A stretch of DNA of 64,000 nucleotides from assembly GCA_936941155.1 (NCBI GenBank), contig CAKZJE010000019.1:1-64000 (forward strand). Reading direction: 5' to 3'. The notes beneath the pieces were generated by a model. That model saw nothing but the letters and a program-made list of their open reading frames with translations, was not told where the DNA came from and ran no database searches. The position numbers were made by a program, and so were the translations under genes. Below are positions 46,335-56,538 of the stretch, in pieces. This DNA comes from an uncultured Methylomonas sp. (GTDB lineage: Bacteria; Pseudomonadota; Gammaproteobacteria; Methylococcales; Methylomonadaceae). Position 1 is the stretch's first letter, and every line of letters starts with the position of its first letter.

Positions 46335-47504
46335 ATGGCAGCAATTAAATCAGTACCCGGCTCATTTCATATCGACTGGCTATTGTTTTTTATTGCCTTT
46401 AGCTTACTCGGCTTAGGCTATGTGATGGTTGTATCTGCATCTTTGCACTTAGGCGCAAAAATGAACGGCAACAGCATGTATTACCCACTCAGACAATTGC
46501 TACACATCATTGCAGGTCTGGTTGCAGGATTTGCAATCACAGCAACACCGTTGAAAGTTTGGGAAAAACACGGCCCTATTTTGTTCTTATTCGGTTTGTT
46601 TTTATTGGTATTAGTCTTAATTCCCGGTGTCGGAATTAGAGTCAACGGCAGTAGTCGTTGGATTTCATTAATGGGCGTACGAATCCAAGCCTCTGAATTA
46701 ATGAAGTTAGTTTCTGTGATTTACATTGCAGGTTATGTTGATAGAAATAAAAAAATTGTACAACAAGCGTTATTCAGCTTAGTTAAACCGTTAGTTTTAT
46801 TTGCAGGAGCTTGTGCTTTATTATTGCTAGAACCCGATTTTGGATCCTCTGTTGTTATTATTACCATTGTTATGGGAGTCATGTATTTAGCAGGAGCAAG
46901 ACTTGGACAATTTGTCATATTAATCGCTTTGGTCTCAGTTTTAGCCAGAGAATTAATTTATTCTTCACCTTACCGTTTAGCGCGAGTCACAAGCTTTGTG
47001 AATCCTTGGGCGGATGCGCAAGACACTGGCTTTCAATTAGTGCAAGCCTTAATCGCATTTGGTCGCGGCGAGGTGTATGGCGTAGGTTTAGGAAGTGGCG
47101 TACAAAAAATCTTTTATTTACCCGAAGCACATACGGATTTTTTATTTTCAGTATTAGCCGAAGAACTCGGTTTAATCGGTGTCTTAGGAATTATATTTTT
47201 ATTCGGTGGATTTATTTTGCGTGCTTTTTATATTGGCATGAAAGCAGAAGAAGTCGGTTTACGCTTTGCCGCATTTATCGCTTACGGATTAGGAATTTGG
47301 TTTGGCTTTCAAGCCTTTATTAATATGGGTGTTAATATGGGAATGTTGCCAACGAAAGGCCTGACCCTGCCATTGATGAGTTATGGTGGCGGGAGTATGA
47401 TTATTATGTGTGTAGCGGTGGCATTGCTATTTCGCGTGTATAGCGAAGTCACTGAACAGATTAAAAGTGTCCCTAAAGGAAAACAGGAATGGATAAAAGA
47501 ATAA
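46335..47504 (+). CDS. ftsW: Septal peptidoglycan glycosyltransferase FtsW
   Basis: SEDS-family polymerase that works with FtsI on lipid II at the septum. Ten membrane helices are predicted. RVNGSSRWISLMGVRIQASE, the catalytic-loop Asp region PYRLARVTSFVNPWADAQDT, and INMGVNMGMLPTKGLTLPLM followed by SYGGGSMII are diagnostic. At 389 residues it is full length. It overlaps murG by 16 bases. Confidence 0.96.
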   Translation: MAAIKSVPGSFHIDWLLFFIAFSLLGLGYVMVVSASLHLGAKMNGNSMYYPLRQLLHIIAGLVAGFAITATPLKVWEKHGPILFLFGLFLLVLVLIPGVGIRVNGSSRWISLMGVRIQASELMKLVSVIYIAGYVDRNKKIVQQALFSLVKPLVLFAGACALLLLEPDFGSSVVIITIVMGVMYLAGARLGQFVILIALVSVLARELIYSSPYRLARVTSFVNPWADAQDTGFQLVQALIAFGRGEVYGVGLGSGVQKIFYLPEAHTDFLFSVLAEELGLIGVLGIIFLFGGFILRAFYIGMKAEEVGLRFAAFIAYGLGIWFGFQAFINMGVNMGMLPTKGLTLPLMSYGGGSMIIMCVAVALLFRVYSEVTEQIKSVPKGKQEWIKE

Positions 47505-48547
47505 TGATTATGGCAGGTGGCACAGGTGGTCATGTGTTTCCAGCATTAGCTGTAGCTGAAAACTTGCGAGCACAAGGCTGGACAGTCTCTTGGCTAGGCA
47601 CAGAAAAAGGCTTGGAAAACCGCGTTGTTCCTGCACATAACATTGAAATTGATTATTTATCGGTTGCTGGATTACGCGGCAAAGGTTTTTTCACCAAATT
47701 AAAAAGCATGTTTTTAGTATTTAAAGCCTGTCTTCAAGCGCGAAACTATTTACGAACACGCAAACCGAATGTGGTATTAGGAATGGGGGGATTTGTCGCA
47801 GGCCCCGGTGGTTTAATGGCAAAAGTATTAGGAATTCCTTTAGTCATACATGAACAAAATCGTGTGGTTGGAACAACAAATCGTTTGCTGGCAAGAATGG
47901 CAAATCAAGCTTTGGAAGCATTTCCTAATAGTTTTCCTGCCAAACAAAAAGCAATTTGCACAGGAAATCCATTACGAAAAGATTTTTTATTGTTACCTGA
48001 AAAAATGTTTTGGGATAAAGCAGTGCGACCTCTACACATTTTAGTCGTGGGAGGCAGTCAGGGCGCACAAATCTTAAATGAAACCGTGCCGCAAGCCATT
48101 GCCGAATTAGAAAATATTCAAGTAAAACATCAAACTGGCGAGGCAATGTTCGATATTGTGAATTCCGCTTATCAACATTTAAACGTATCCGCCGAAGTTT
48201 TAAAGTTTATTGAAGACATGCCAGCAGCTTATCAATGGGCGGATTTATTGATTTGTCGCTCCGGTGCTATGACAGTCAGCGAAGTTGCCGCAGCTGGATT
48301 ACCTGCGATTTTCGTTCCGTTACCGAATGCAATTGATGATCATCAAACCGCTAATGCTCGTTATTTAACAGATGAAAACGCAGGCATCATGATGCTACAA
48401 AAAGAATTAACAGCTCAGCAATTGGCTAGCGCAATTAAACAAAATCTAAACGAGTTAAATGGAATGGGAAAAGCCGCAAAAAATAAAGCCCGCCTAGACG
48501 CAACCGAAATGGTTTGCGCTTGTTGCATTACGGAGGCAAAAGCATGA
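47489..48547 (+). CDS. murG: Lipid II synthase MurG
   Basis: Adds GlcNAc to lipid I at the inner face of the membrane. The N-terminal G-loop [17 protein letters not shown], then [51 protein letters not shown] and the UDP-GlcNAc site [19 protein letters not shown] are intact. At 352 residues it is normal. The start lies inside ftsW, and its stop overlaps the murC start. Confidence 0.96.
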   Translation: MDKRIMIMAGGTGGHVFPALAVAENLRAQGWTVSWLGTEKGLENRVVPAHNIEIDYLSVAGLRGKGFFTKLKSMFLVFKACLQARNYLRTRKPNVVLGMGGFVAGPGGLMAKVLGIPLVIHEQNRVVGTTNRLLARMANQALEAFPNSFPAKQKAICTGNPLRKDFLLLPEKMFWDKAVRPLHILVVGGSQGAQILNETVPQAIAELENIQVKHQTGEAMFDIVNSAYQHLNVSAEVLKFIEDMPAAYQWADLLICRSGAMTVSEVAAAGLPAIFVPLPNAIDDHQTANARYLTDENAGIMMLQKELTAQQLASAIKQNLNELNGMGKAAKNKARLDATEMVCACCITEAKA

Positions 48548-49980
48548 GTCATTTGCAACTGCCACTTCCGGCAAAAGCCTTAGGCAAAGTTAAACAAATT
48601 CATTTCGTCGGTATTGGCGGCACAGGCATGAATGGTATTGCCGAAGTGTTATTTAACTTAGGCTACGAAGTTTCCGGCTCTGATATTAAAGAAAGTGCGG
48701 TCACAAATCGCCTACAAGCTTTAGGCATTGTGATTTATATCGGACATCGTGCTGAAAATGTCAGCAATGCCGATGTGGTCGTAGTTTCCACAGCAATTGA
48801 TAAAACTAATCCTGAAATCGCTGCGGCTTATCAACAACGCACGCCAGTGATTCCTAGAGCAGAAATGTTGGCAGAGTTAATGCGCTTCCGGTTTGGTATT
48901 GCAGTGGCAGGAACACACGGCAAAACCACAACAACCAGCTTAGTCACCAGTATGCTGGCAGAAGGTGGATTAGACCCCACGTTTGTGATTGGCGGACGCT
49001 TAAACAGTGCAGGTACAAATGCCAAATTAGGCTCAGGCAATTATTTAGTTGCCGAAGCGGATGAAAGTGATGCCTCATTTTTGTATTTGCAACCGATGGT
49101 CGCAGTCGTGACCAATATTGACCAAGACCACATGGAAACCTACGGTGGTTGTTATCAAAAATTAAAAGACACATTTATTGAATTTTTGCATCACCTGCCC
49201 TTTTATGGTTTAGCGGTGCTGTGTTTGGATGACGCTGGCGTTAAAGAAATTTTGCCGCAACTCTCAAAACCCGTAAAAACCTACGGTGTTAGCGAAAAAG
49301 CTGATGTGCGAGCTGTTGAGATAAAACAAGAAGGAATGCACACCACTTTTACTGTCTTGCGCGGTGAGCATTATCAACCTTTGCAAGTCACTCTGAATAT
49401 GCCAGGCTGGCACAATATGTTGAACTCTCTGGCAGCGATTACCATTGCGACGCATTTGGAAGTAGATGACGCTGCAATTATCAAAAGTTTAGCGGCATTC
49501 AAAGGTATCGGACGGCGTTTTTCTGTACACGGCGATGTCTCTATGCCAAACGGCAAACTAACGTTAGTAGATGATTACGGACATCATCCGCGTGAAATTG
49601 CTGCTACTTTGGAAGCATTACGGCAAGCTTGGCCAGACAGACGTTCTGTAGTGATTTTTCAACCGCATCGTTATTCACGCACCCGCGACTTATTTGAAGA
49701 CTTTGTACAGATTTTATCAACGGTTGATGTGTTGATTTTGATGGATATTTATGCAGCTGGCGAGGCCGTGATTGCAGGTGCAGAAGGCAAAACGCTGTGT
49801 CGCGCAATTCGGATGCGGGGACAAGTTGATCCGGTTTTTGTGCAAGATAACGATGATTTAGTACAAATTTTGGCAGGCATCGTTACAGAAAACGATGTGA
49901 TTTTAACGTTAGGGGCTGGCAATGTGGGACAAATTGCTGCGGAATTACCCGAAAAACTGGCGGCAGCGTTAAACAAATGA
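48544..49980 (+). CDS. murC: UDP-MurNAc:L-alanine ligase MurC
   Basis: Attaches the first amino acid of the stem peptide. The start is the ATG overlapping the murG stop (ATGA) behind GGAGG; a longer frame exists but would run into murG. Motifs: [23 protein letters not shown] loop [46 protein letters not shown] and [13 protein letters not shown]. At 478 residues it is standard. It overlaps murB by four bases. Confidence 0.96.
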   Translation: MSHLQLPLPAKALGKVKQIHFVGIGGTGMNGIAEVLFNLGYEVSGSDIKESAVTNRLQALGIVIYIGHRAENVSNADVVVVSTAIDKTNPEIAAAYQQRTPVIPRAEMLAELMRFRFGIAVAGTHGKTTTTSLVTSMLAEGGLDPTFVIGGRLNSAGTNAKLGSGNYLVAEADESDASFLYLQPMVAVVTNIDQDHMETYGGCYQKLKDTFIEFLHHLPFYGLAVLCLDDAGVKEILPQLSKPVKTYGVSEKADVRAVEIKQEGMHTTFTVLRGEHYQPLQVTLNMPGWHNMLNSLAAITIATHLEVDDAAIIKSLAAFKGIGRRFSVHGDVSMPNGKLTLVDDYGHHPREIAATLEALRQAWPDRRSVVIFQPHRYSRTRDLFEDFVQILSTVDVLILMDIYAAGEAVIAGAEGKTLCRAIRMRGQVDPVFVQDNDDLVQILAGIVTENDVILTLGAGNVGQIAAELPEKLAAALNK

Positions 49981-50867
49981 CTCAAGTTTTAACCACCACA
50001 GGAAAACTGTTGCTCAATGAAAAAATGTCCAAATACACCAGTTGGCGTGTAGGCGGCATAGCGGACGCAATGTATTTGCCAACCGATAAACAAGATTTGA
50101 TTAACTTCATTAAAAACAATCCAGCAGACACGCCTTTGTTTTGGTTGGGATTAGGAAGTAATCTCTTAGTGCTTGACGGTGGCATTCGCGGTGTTGTGAT
50201 TAATACACGCGGGCGTTTGAAAGAAATGTTTCTAACTGAAAGCGGCACTGTTTATGTCGAAGCTGGCGTTCCTTGTGCACATGTCGCTCGCTTTTCCGCA
50301 GAACAAGGCTTAACAGGAGCGGAGTTTTTGGCAGGTATTCCGGGCACAATGGGCGGTGCGTTGAAAATGAATGCAGGTGCATTTGGCGGCGAAACGTGGA
50401 CAATTGTAAAAACTGTCGAAATGATTGACAGCACAGGTCTTCTCACACAACGTCAAGCCAATGAATTTGAAGTGAGTTATCGCTCAGTAAAACAACAGCA
50501 TTGTGAATGGTTTCTAGCTACAGAGTTACAGCTCAACGCTGGCGATACTAAGCAAGGTCAAGAAAAAATTAAAGCCTTGCTAGAAAGGCGCAATTTAACT
50601 CAACCGACTAATCAACCGACTTGCGGTTCAGTGTTTAAAAACCCAGCGGGGGATTATGCAGCAAGATTGATTGAGCTTAGCGGTTTAAAAGGCTATACAA
50701 TAGGTGGAGCTTGTGTATCAGAGAAACACGCTAATTTTATTGTCAATACTGGACAGGCAACTGCCGCCGATATTGAGGCTCTCATAGAACATATTCAAAC
50801 CCAAGTTCAGTTACAACATGGCGTTTGTTTGCAAACAGAAGTATGTAAGGTAGGTGTTGAGTTATGA
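49977..50867 (+). CDS. murB: UDP-N-acetylenolpyruvoylglucosamine reductase MurB
   Basis: FAD enzyme that reduces the enolpyruvyl group to form UDP-MurNAc. [18 protein letters not shown] and [19 protein letters not shown] bind [23 protein letters not shown], the catalytic serine in [19 protein letters not shown] and [10 protein letters not shown] are present. At 296 residues it is the short, type II form. It is coupled by four-base overlaps to both neighbours. Confidence 0.95.
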   Translation: MTQVLTTTGKLLLNEKMSKYTSWRVGGIADAMYLPTDKQDLINFIKNNPADTPLFWLGLGSNLLVLDGGIRGVVINTRGRLKEMFLTESGTVYVEAGVPCAHVARFSAEQGLTGAEFLAGIPGTMGGALKMNAGAFGGETWTIVKTVEMIDSTGLLTQRQANEFEVSYRSVKQQHCEWFLATELQLNAGDTKQGQEKIKALLERRNLTQPTNQPTCGSVFKNPAGDYAARLIELSGLKGYTIGGACVSEKHANFIVNTGQATAADIEALIEHIQTQVQLQHGVCLQTEVCKVGVEL

Positions 50868-51796
50868 AACCTTTAAAGGTTGACAAAGCAGAGGATTTCG
50901 GGCGTGTTGCAGTGCTCATGGGAGGAGCTGCCGCTGAGCGCGAAGTTTCATTGAATAGCGGAATGGCAGTGTTTAATGCCTTGAAACGTAAAAACATTGA
51001 TGCGATTGCAGTAGATATAGCGGATAATCCTATTTTAGCTTTGGAAAATAAACAGATAGACCGCGTTTTCAATATTGTGCATGGACGCGGTGGCGAAGAT
51101 GGCGTGTTGCAATCGGTACTAGGAGTGATGAAAATTCCTTATACAGGTAGCGGCGTTACTGCTTCTGCATTAAGCATGGACAAGTTAAAAACAAAACTCT
51201 GCTGGCAAGGTCAAGGATTAGTCACTCCAACATGGTTTTTATTAAGACACCCCGAAGATGTCGATGCTTGCATAGAAAAACTCGGTTTTCCTGTGATTGT
51301 AAAACCTGCCAACGAAGGCTCTAGCATTGGGATGAGCAAAGCAATTAATAAAGAACAATTGCAAGTTGCCTTTGCGGAAGCGGCAAAATATCGCTGTGCA
51401 GTTTACGCAGAAAGCTGGGTAGAAGGCAATGAATACACCGTTGGTGTGTTAAATGGCGAGCCCTTACCTGTGATTCGTTTGCAAGTGGCTAATGCGTTTT
51501 ATGATTACGATGCCAAATATAAAGCCACTACCACCCAATATCATTGTCCTTGTGGGTTAGAGCCAGAACAAGAAGCCGCGTTACAGCAACTTGCATTACA
51601 CGCGTGTGATTGTATTGGTGTTGAAGGTTGGGGACGAGTCGATGTGTTTATAGATAACAAAGGGCAAGCTCAACTTATTGAAGTAAATACTGTTCCGGGT
51701 ATGACAGATCATAGTCTTGTGCCAATGGCAGCAGCAAAGTTAGGGATGGACTTTGATGAATTGGTGTGGAGGATTTTGGAAACCAGTATGAAATAA
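50864..51796 (+). CDS. ddlB: D-alanine--D-alanine ligase
   Basis: Makes the D-Ala-D-Ala dipeptide used by MurF. An ATP-grasp enzyme: VLMGGAAAEREVSLNSGMAV, VHGRGGEDGVLQSVLGVMKI, PVIVKPANEGSSIGMSKA, WGRVDVFIDNKGQAQLIEVN and NTVPGMTDHSLVPMAA. At 310 residues it has the normal length. It shares single-base to four-base overlaps with murB and ftsQ. Confidence 0.96.
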   Translation: MKPLKVDKAEDFGRVAVLMGGAAAEREVSLNSGMAVFNALKRKNIDAIAVDIADNPILALENKQIDRVFNIVHGRGGEDGVLQSVLGVMKIPYTGSGVTASALSMDKLKTKLCWQGQGLVTPTWFLLRHPEDVDACIEKLGFPVIVKPANEGSSIGMSKAINKEQLQVAFAEAAKYRCAVYAESWVEGNEYTVGVLNGEPLPVIRLQVANAFYDYDAKYKATTTQYHCPCGLEPEQEAALQQLALHACDCIGVEGWGRVDVFIDNKGQAQLIEVNTVPGMTDHSLVPMAAAKLGMDFDELVWRILETSMK

Positions 51797-52548
51797 TGAA
51801 AAACTCAGGTCTAATAAAGTGGCTATTGATTAGTTCTCTCGTAGTAGTCGGAGTTTGGGATGGATGGCGAGAACTTAAAGCGCAAGGAGCGGACTTATTA
51901 CCAATTAGATATATAAGAATAGAAGGCGTTTTTCAATATATTACCAAGGATGAAATTAAAGACGCATTATTAAGCCAAGTAATGACCGGTTTTTTAAATG
52001 CGGATATGCACTCAATACGCCAGTCGCTACTCAATTTGCCTTGGATTGCCCAAGTTAAAGTCAAACGAGTATGGCCAGATGCGATAGAAATAAAAGTTTA
52101 TGAACAATACCCAATAGCACGCTGGAGTACTATTGGTTTATTAAATGAGCAAGGTGATTTATTTACCCCAGCCAATTTAGACAACTTTAACAAACTCCCC
52201 TTGTTACAAGGACCTTTAGGACAAGAAAAAAAGCTGATGGAAATCATGAAACAGTTGCAAGCAGAATTAGCGACCCACTCGATGGGATTAGCAGCTTTTG
52301 AAGTGAATGAACGGCGTGCGTGGACGGTATTATTATCCAATGAATTAACCTTAAAACTGGGGCGCAGAGAGCCGCTTCATCAATTTCACCAGTTTTTATC
52401 CACAGTACCAATACTAGGTAAGGAAAGGCTTGCGACTATGGCTGTGGTCGATTTGCGATATTCTAACGGTTTTGCCATCACTCAAAAGCAAGGAATAATG
52501 CAGGTTGATTTGAAAAACAGTAATCCACCCGATGAATCAACACAATAA
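51796..52548 (+). CDS. ftsQ: Cell division protein FtsQ
   Basis: Bitopic divisome protein bridging early and late assembly. The start is the ATG overlapping the ddlB stop (TAATG); a longer frame starting inside ddlB is less likely. A membrane helix (LIKWLLISSLVVVGVWDGW) precedes the POTRA domain (IRYIRIEGVFQYITKDEIKD) and the FtsQ beta domain (WIAQVKVKRVWPDAIEIKVY, then EQYPIARWS). At 250 residues it is typical. Confidence 0.93.
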   Translation: MKNSGLIKWLLISSLVVVGVWDGWRELKAQGADLLPIRYIRIEGVFQYITKDEIKDALLSQVMTGFLNADMHSIRQSLLNLPWIAQVKVKRVWPDAIEIKVYEQYPIARWSTIGLLNEQGDLFTPANLDNFNKLPLLQGPLGQEKKLMEIMKQLQAELATHSMGLAAFEVNERRAWTVLLSNELTLKLGRREPLHQFHQFLSTVPILGKERLATMAVVDLRYSNGFAITQKQGIMQVDLKNSNPPDESTQ

Positions 52549-52578
52549 AGAATAATAACTGCTTAACGAGTAGGCAAA

Positions 52579-53805
52579 ATGGCGAAGAAACTAGAGCGTA
52601 ATTTAATAGTAGGATTAGACATAGGTACATCAAAAGTCGCTGCTATTGTCGGAGAATATACTCACGGAGGGGAGTTAGAGATTATTGGTATAGGAACAGC
52701 ACCTTCGCGCGGCTTAAAAAAAGGAGTGGTCGTTAATTTAGAGTCGACAGTTCATTCTATTCAACGCGCAGTTGAAGAAGCAGAGTTAATGGCAGGCTGC
52801 CAAATTCAATCTGTTTATGCAGGCATAGCCGGAAGCCATATCAAAAGCCTTAACTCACATGGGATTGTCGCGATTAAAGATAAAGAAGTTCGGCAATATG
52901 ACATAGACAGAGTGATTGATTCGGCTAGAGCCGTTGCCATTCCTGCGGATCAAAAAATCCTGCATATTCTGCCGCAGGAATTTGTCATAGACCAACAAGA
53001 TGGCATTAAAGAGCCGATAGGCATGTCAGGCATTCGCTTAGAAGCAAAAGTCCACATGGTGACAGGCAGCGTTAGTGCCGCACAAAATATTGTGAAATGT
53101 ATTCGTCGTTGCGGATTAGATGTTGAAGATATTGTGTTAGAACAATTAGCATCCTGCACTTCTGTGTTAACTGAAGATGAAAAAGATTTAGGTGTATTGC
53201 TGTGTGATATTGGCGGAGGCACAACAGATATTGCAATTTTCTCAAAAGGTGCGATTAAACATACCGCAGTAATTCCAATAGCCGGCGATCAAGTCACCAA
53301 TGATATTGCAGTGGCATTGCGCACACCGACAAAAAATGCCGAAGAAATAAAATGTAAATATGCTTGCGCGTTGACACAATTAGCCAGCGATGAAGATATG
53401 ATTGAAATCCCTAGCATAGGCGAAAGATCGCCTAGAAAAATCTCCATGCAAAATTTGTCAGAAATTATTGAGCCTCGCTACGAAGAATTAATGCTGTTAG
53501 TGCAAGGTGAATTAAGACGCAGTGGCTTTGAAGATTTGATCGCAGGTGGAATTGTATTGACTGGTGGCAGCTCTAAAGTCAAAGGGCTGATTGAATTAGC
53601 AGAAGAAATATTTCATGTGCCAGTGAGAATTGGCTTTCCACAGCATGTCGCAGGACTTACCGATGTAGTGCAAAACCCCATCTATTCAACAGGGGTCGGT
53701 TTATTACTGTATGGCAGAGAACATCATGGTGGTCTGACCACAGTACGGGAAAGTTCCCCAGATTTGCTGTCGGTTATAAAGAATTGGTTTCAAGGTAATT
53801 TCTAA
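52579..53805 (+). CDS. ftsA: Cell division protein FtsA
   Basis: Actin-like protein that tethers FtsZ filaments to the membrane. Nucleotide-binding motifs are GLDIGTSKVAAIVGEY, LCDIGGGTTDIAIF and GIVLTGGSSKVKGLIELAEE. The SHS2 (1C) domain lies around residues 85-165. The C-terminal amphipathic helix VIKNWFQGNF is the membrane anchor. At 408 residues it is standard. ftsZ follows within about 30 bases. Confidence 0.96.
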   Translation: MAKKLERNLIVGLDIGTSKVAAIVGEYTHGGELEIIGIGTAPSRGLKKGVVVNLESTVHSIQRAVEEAELMAGCQIQSVYAGIAGSHIKSLNSHGIVAIKDKEVRQYDIDRVIDSARAVAIPADQKILHILPQEFVIDQQDGIKEPIGMSGIRLEAKVHMVTGSVSAAQNIVKCIRRCGLDVEDIVLEQLASCTSVLTEDEKDLGVLLCDIGGGTTDIAIFSKGAIKHTAVIPIAGDQVTNDIAVALRTPTKNAEEIKCKYACALTQLASDEDMIEIPSIGERSPRKISMQNLSEIIEPRYEELMLLVQGELRRSGFEDLIAGGIVLTGGSSKVKGLIELAEEIFHVPVRIGFPQHVAGLTDVVQNPIYSTGVGLLLYGREHHGGLTTVRESSPDLLSVIKNWFQGNF

Positions 53806-53837
53806 AATTATATAAAGGTTTATAGGGGGTGGTTGAA

Positions 53838-55004
53838 ATGATGAAATATGAATTGGTAGATTCTTGTAGCGAAAATGCTGTCATTAAAGTGATTGGAATC
53901 GGTGGCGGCGGTGGCAATGCTGTTAATCACATGGTTGATAAGCACATTGAAGGCGTACAATTTATTTGCGCAAATACCGATGCTCAAGCATTGCGTCGTC
54001 TAAGCGTTGATACCATCGTACAACTAGGCGTAGAACTCACCAAAGGTTTAGGTGCAGGTACTCGTCCTGAAGTAGGTAAACAAGCTGCCGAAGAGAATAA
54101 AGACCGCATTCGAGAAGTCATTGAAGGCGCGGACATGGTTTTTTTAACCGCAGGCATGGGCGGTGGTACGGGCACTGGCGCAATCGCAGTGATTGCACAG
54201 ATCGCCAAAGAACTCGGCGTGCTAACCGTTGCAGTTGTCACAAAACCTTTTGACTTTGAAGGCAAAAAGAAAATTGCAGTGGCTGAAGCAGGCATTAGAG
54301 AATTAGAAAAATATGTCGATTCTCTGATTGTCATTCCTAATCAAAAATTACTCCCAGTTTTAGGCAACAATCTTTCCTTGATGAATGCGTTTAAAGCGGC
54401 AAATGATGTTTTATTAGACGCAGTGCAAGGGATTACCGAGTTAATTACTCACCCCGGTTTAATTAACGTCGACTTTGCGGATGTTGTAACCGTCATGTCA
54501 AACATGGGTGCAGCAATTATGGGAACAGGCACTGCTTCTGGTGAAAATCGGGCGCGAGTTGCTGCTGAAAAAGCCATTTCTTGCCCATTATTAGAAGATA
54601 TTAGCTTGCAAGGTGCAAAAGGCATTTTGGTTAATATCACTGCGGCAGATATGGACTTAACCGAGTTCAACGAAGTCGGCAACATTATGCACGCTTTTGC
54701 CTCAGAATTTGCTGACATGAAAATTGGTACAGCAATTAATCCAGACTTAGGCGATGAAATTAAAGTCACGGTTGTGGCAACTGGAATGGGACAGCCCTCA
54801 CAAGCGGCAATCGCACCGGTTAAATTAGTGCCAAAATCTAGCGCGGGCGAAGTTAATTATGAAGCGTTAGAAAAACCGACCGTCATTCGGAAAAACAAAG
54901 TAGAGCCTAGAGAAACTCGTTTTGGTGTACAACCTAAAAAAGACGGCAGTATGGACTTAGACTATCTTGATATTCCTGCTTTTTTACGTCGGCAAGCGGA
55001 CTAA
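53838..55004 (+). CDS. ftsZ: Cell division protein FtsZ
   Basis: Tubulin-like GTPase that forms the division ring. The start is the ATG at 53838 behind AGGGGG; the GTG inside that purine run is unlikely. GTP motifs are IGIGGGGGNAVNHMV and the tubulin signature MGGGTGTGAIAVIA. The T7 loop NVDFADVVTVMSNMGAAIMG and the C-terminal peptide DYLDIPAFLRRQAD, which binds FtsA and ZipA, are intact. lpxC, the usual next gene, is absent. Confidence 0.97.
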   Translation: MMKYELVDSCSENAVIKVIGIGGGGGNAVNHMVDKHIEGVQFICANTDAQALRRLSVDTIVQLGVELTKGLGAGTRPEVGKQAAEENKDRIREVIEGADMVFLTAGMGGGTGTGAIAVIAQIAKELGVLTVAVVTKPFDFEGKKKIAVAEAGIRELEKYVDSLIVIPNQKLLPVLGNNLSLMNAFKAANDVLLDAVQGITELITHPGLINVDFADVVTVMSNMGAAIMGTGTASGENRARVAAEKAISCPLLEDISLQGAKGILVNITAADMDLTEFNEVGNIMHAFASEFADMKIGTAINPDLGDEIKVTVVATGMGQPSQAAIAPVKLVPKSSAGEVNYEALEKPTVIRKNKVEPRETRFGVQPKKDGSMDLDYLDIPAFLRRQAD

Positions 55005-55031
55005 ATCATAAAGCTTAAAAACGTGTTTTGT

Positions 55032-55066
55032 GTGCGGTAAAAAACAGTATTTTGTTTTTCCGCCAC
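55032..55066 (+). terminator. Hairpin after ftsZ
   Basis: GTGCGGTAAAAAACA pairs with TGTTTTTCCGCCAC approximately. It is a likely end point of the division operon, although the T run is inside the stem. Confidence 0.5.
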
Positions 55067-55084
55067 GTTGCCCAATAGCAAGAT

Positions 55085-55113
55085 AAGCTGGCTGCCTTCG
55101 GGACAGCCTGCTT
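55085..55113. terminator. TTCG-loop hairpin between ftsZ and the response regulator gene
   Basis: AAGCTGGCTGCC-TTCG-GGACAGCCTGCTT is a stem with a stable TTCG tetraloop. It lies between convergent genes and could end transcription from either side. Confidence 0.55.
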
Positions 55114-55143
55114 AAAAGCTTAAATTATGGCTGTTTTCGCAAA

Positions 55144-56538
55144 TCATTCGGAAACTTTCAGCTGATATTTTCGCACTCGATAACGTAACGTTTCGCGAGT
55201 TGTCCCTAAAGCCCGCGCCGCCGCCGCTAAATTATTATCAGCTCGTTCCAGAGCGGTTTTAATAATAAAACTATCCATATCATCCAGAGCCATACTCCCA
55301 TCTAATGGCAACTGAATCACCTCTTTATTTTCAGACGCAGCGTTGTTGGGCTGTTGTGATTGTTCCTCGCGTAATTGCAACCATTGCACCGGCAAATGTT
55401 TATCTTCAGCAAACAACACACACCGCTCAATCACATTGCGCAACTCACGCACATTGCCCGGCCAATCATGCTGTTTTAACTTTTCCCACGCTTCGGTTGA
55501 AATTTTACTCACCTGTCTATTCGCTTTCGCATTGTATTCTGCAACAATCTGCGGCACTAACTCTTCTAAATCTTCTTTAGCACTGCGCAATGAAGGCAAG
55601 GAAATTTTAAATACACTCAGGCGATGATATAAATCATTGCGAAACTCACCTTCTGCACTCATTTTTTCCAAATCGCGATGACTGGCGGCAATAATTTGAA
55701 TATCCACAGAAATTTCTTTTTCACCGCCTAAGCGTCGAAATTTATGATCTTCAATCACTTTCAGCAATTTTGCCTGTAAATCGAGCGGCATTTCGGCGAT
55801 TTCATCCATAAATAATGTGCCGCCGTCCGCCTGTTCTAATAAACCACGATGCCGCCCTGTTGCGCCCGTAAACGCACCCGGTTCATGCCCAAACAATTCA
55901 GACTCCAACAACTCACGCGGCAATGCTGCACAATTAACCTCTACCAGCGGTTGCGCTGCTCGATTGCCGCCGTAATGCAGAATTTTTGCCACCAAACCTT
56001 TACCTGTGCCTGTTTCCCCGCCAATAATCAACGCACTAAAAGGCACTTGCGTTAAGCGGGTTAATAACTGGCGAATCTGCCGCGCTTGTTCACTTTGTCC
56101 AATGTAAGCTTGTGGAGAATAACGCCGGTATCCTTGTTGCGTTTGGTCTATCACCCGCCGTTGAATAGAGGCACTACGAAACGCACTACTAACAACTAAA
56201 TCCAGCCGCTCCAAATCACACGGTTTTTCCAGAAAATCATAAGCTCCCAAGCGCAACGCTTTCACCGAATCTGGCACGCTGCCGTAGCCGGTTAAAAACA
56301 GCCACTCAGCGTATGTCATATTTGGCTTAATGTTTTCCATAAAATCCAAGCCATTACCATCGGGCAAATTCATATCCGATAAAATCAGCAATGGCTCTAA
56401 GCGTTGCGTGATAAGTTGCTCTTTCGCTTCTGCCAAACTTGCTGCTAACACCACCTCCCAACCCAATTGCCGATAATGGCGCGATAATTCAGAACCAAGC
56501 AATTTTTCATCTTCAATAATTAATAACGTTTTAATCAT
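55144..56538 (-). CDS. NtrC-type sigma-54-dependent response regulator
   Basis: A 464-residue activator. The receiver domain has IEDEKLLG and the phospho-Asp in [13 protein letters not shown]. The AAA+ domain (about 145-380) has Walker [15 protein letters not shown], the sigma-54 contact [12 protein letters not shown], Walker [14 protein letters not shown] and [15 protein letters not shown]. The C-terminal Fis-type helix-turn-helix is [20 protein letters not shown]. It overlaps the sensor kinase gene by four bases. Targets are unknown; the only sigma-54-type promoter noticed here is that of glnK, but nothing ties the two. Confidence 0.94.
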   Translation of the reverse strand: MIKTLLIIEDEKLLGSELSRHYRQLGWEVVLAASLAEAKEQLITQRLEPLLILSDMNLPDGNGLDFMENIKPNMTYAEWLFLTGYGSVPDSVKALRLGAYDFLEKPCDLERLDLVVSSAFRSASIQRRVIDQTQQGYRRYSPQAYIGQSEQARQIRQLLTRLTQVPFSALIIGGETGTGKGLVAKILHYGGNRAAQPLVEVNCAALPRELLESELFGHEPGAFTGATGRHRGLLEQADGGTLFMDEIAEMPLDLQAKLLKVIEDHKFRRLGGEKEISVDIQIIAASHRDLEKMSAEGEFRNDLYHRLSVFKISLPSLRSAKEDLEELVPQIVAEYNAKANRQVSKISTEAWEKLKQHDWPGNVRELRNVIERCVLFAEDKHLPVQWLQLREEQSQQPNNAASENKEVIQLPLDGSMALDDMDSFIIKTALERADNNLAAAARALGTTRETLRYRVRKYQLKVSE

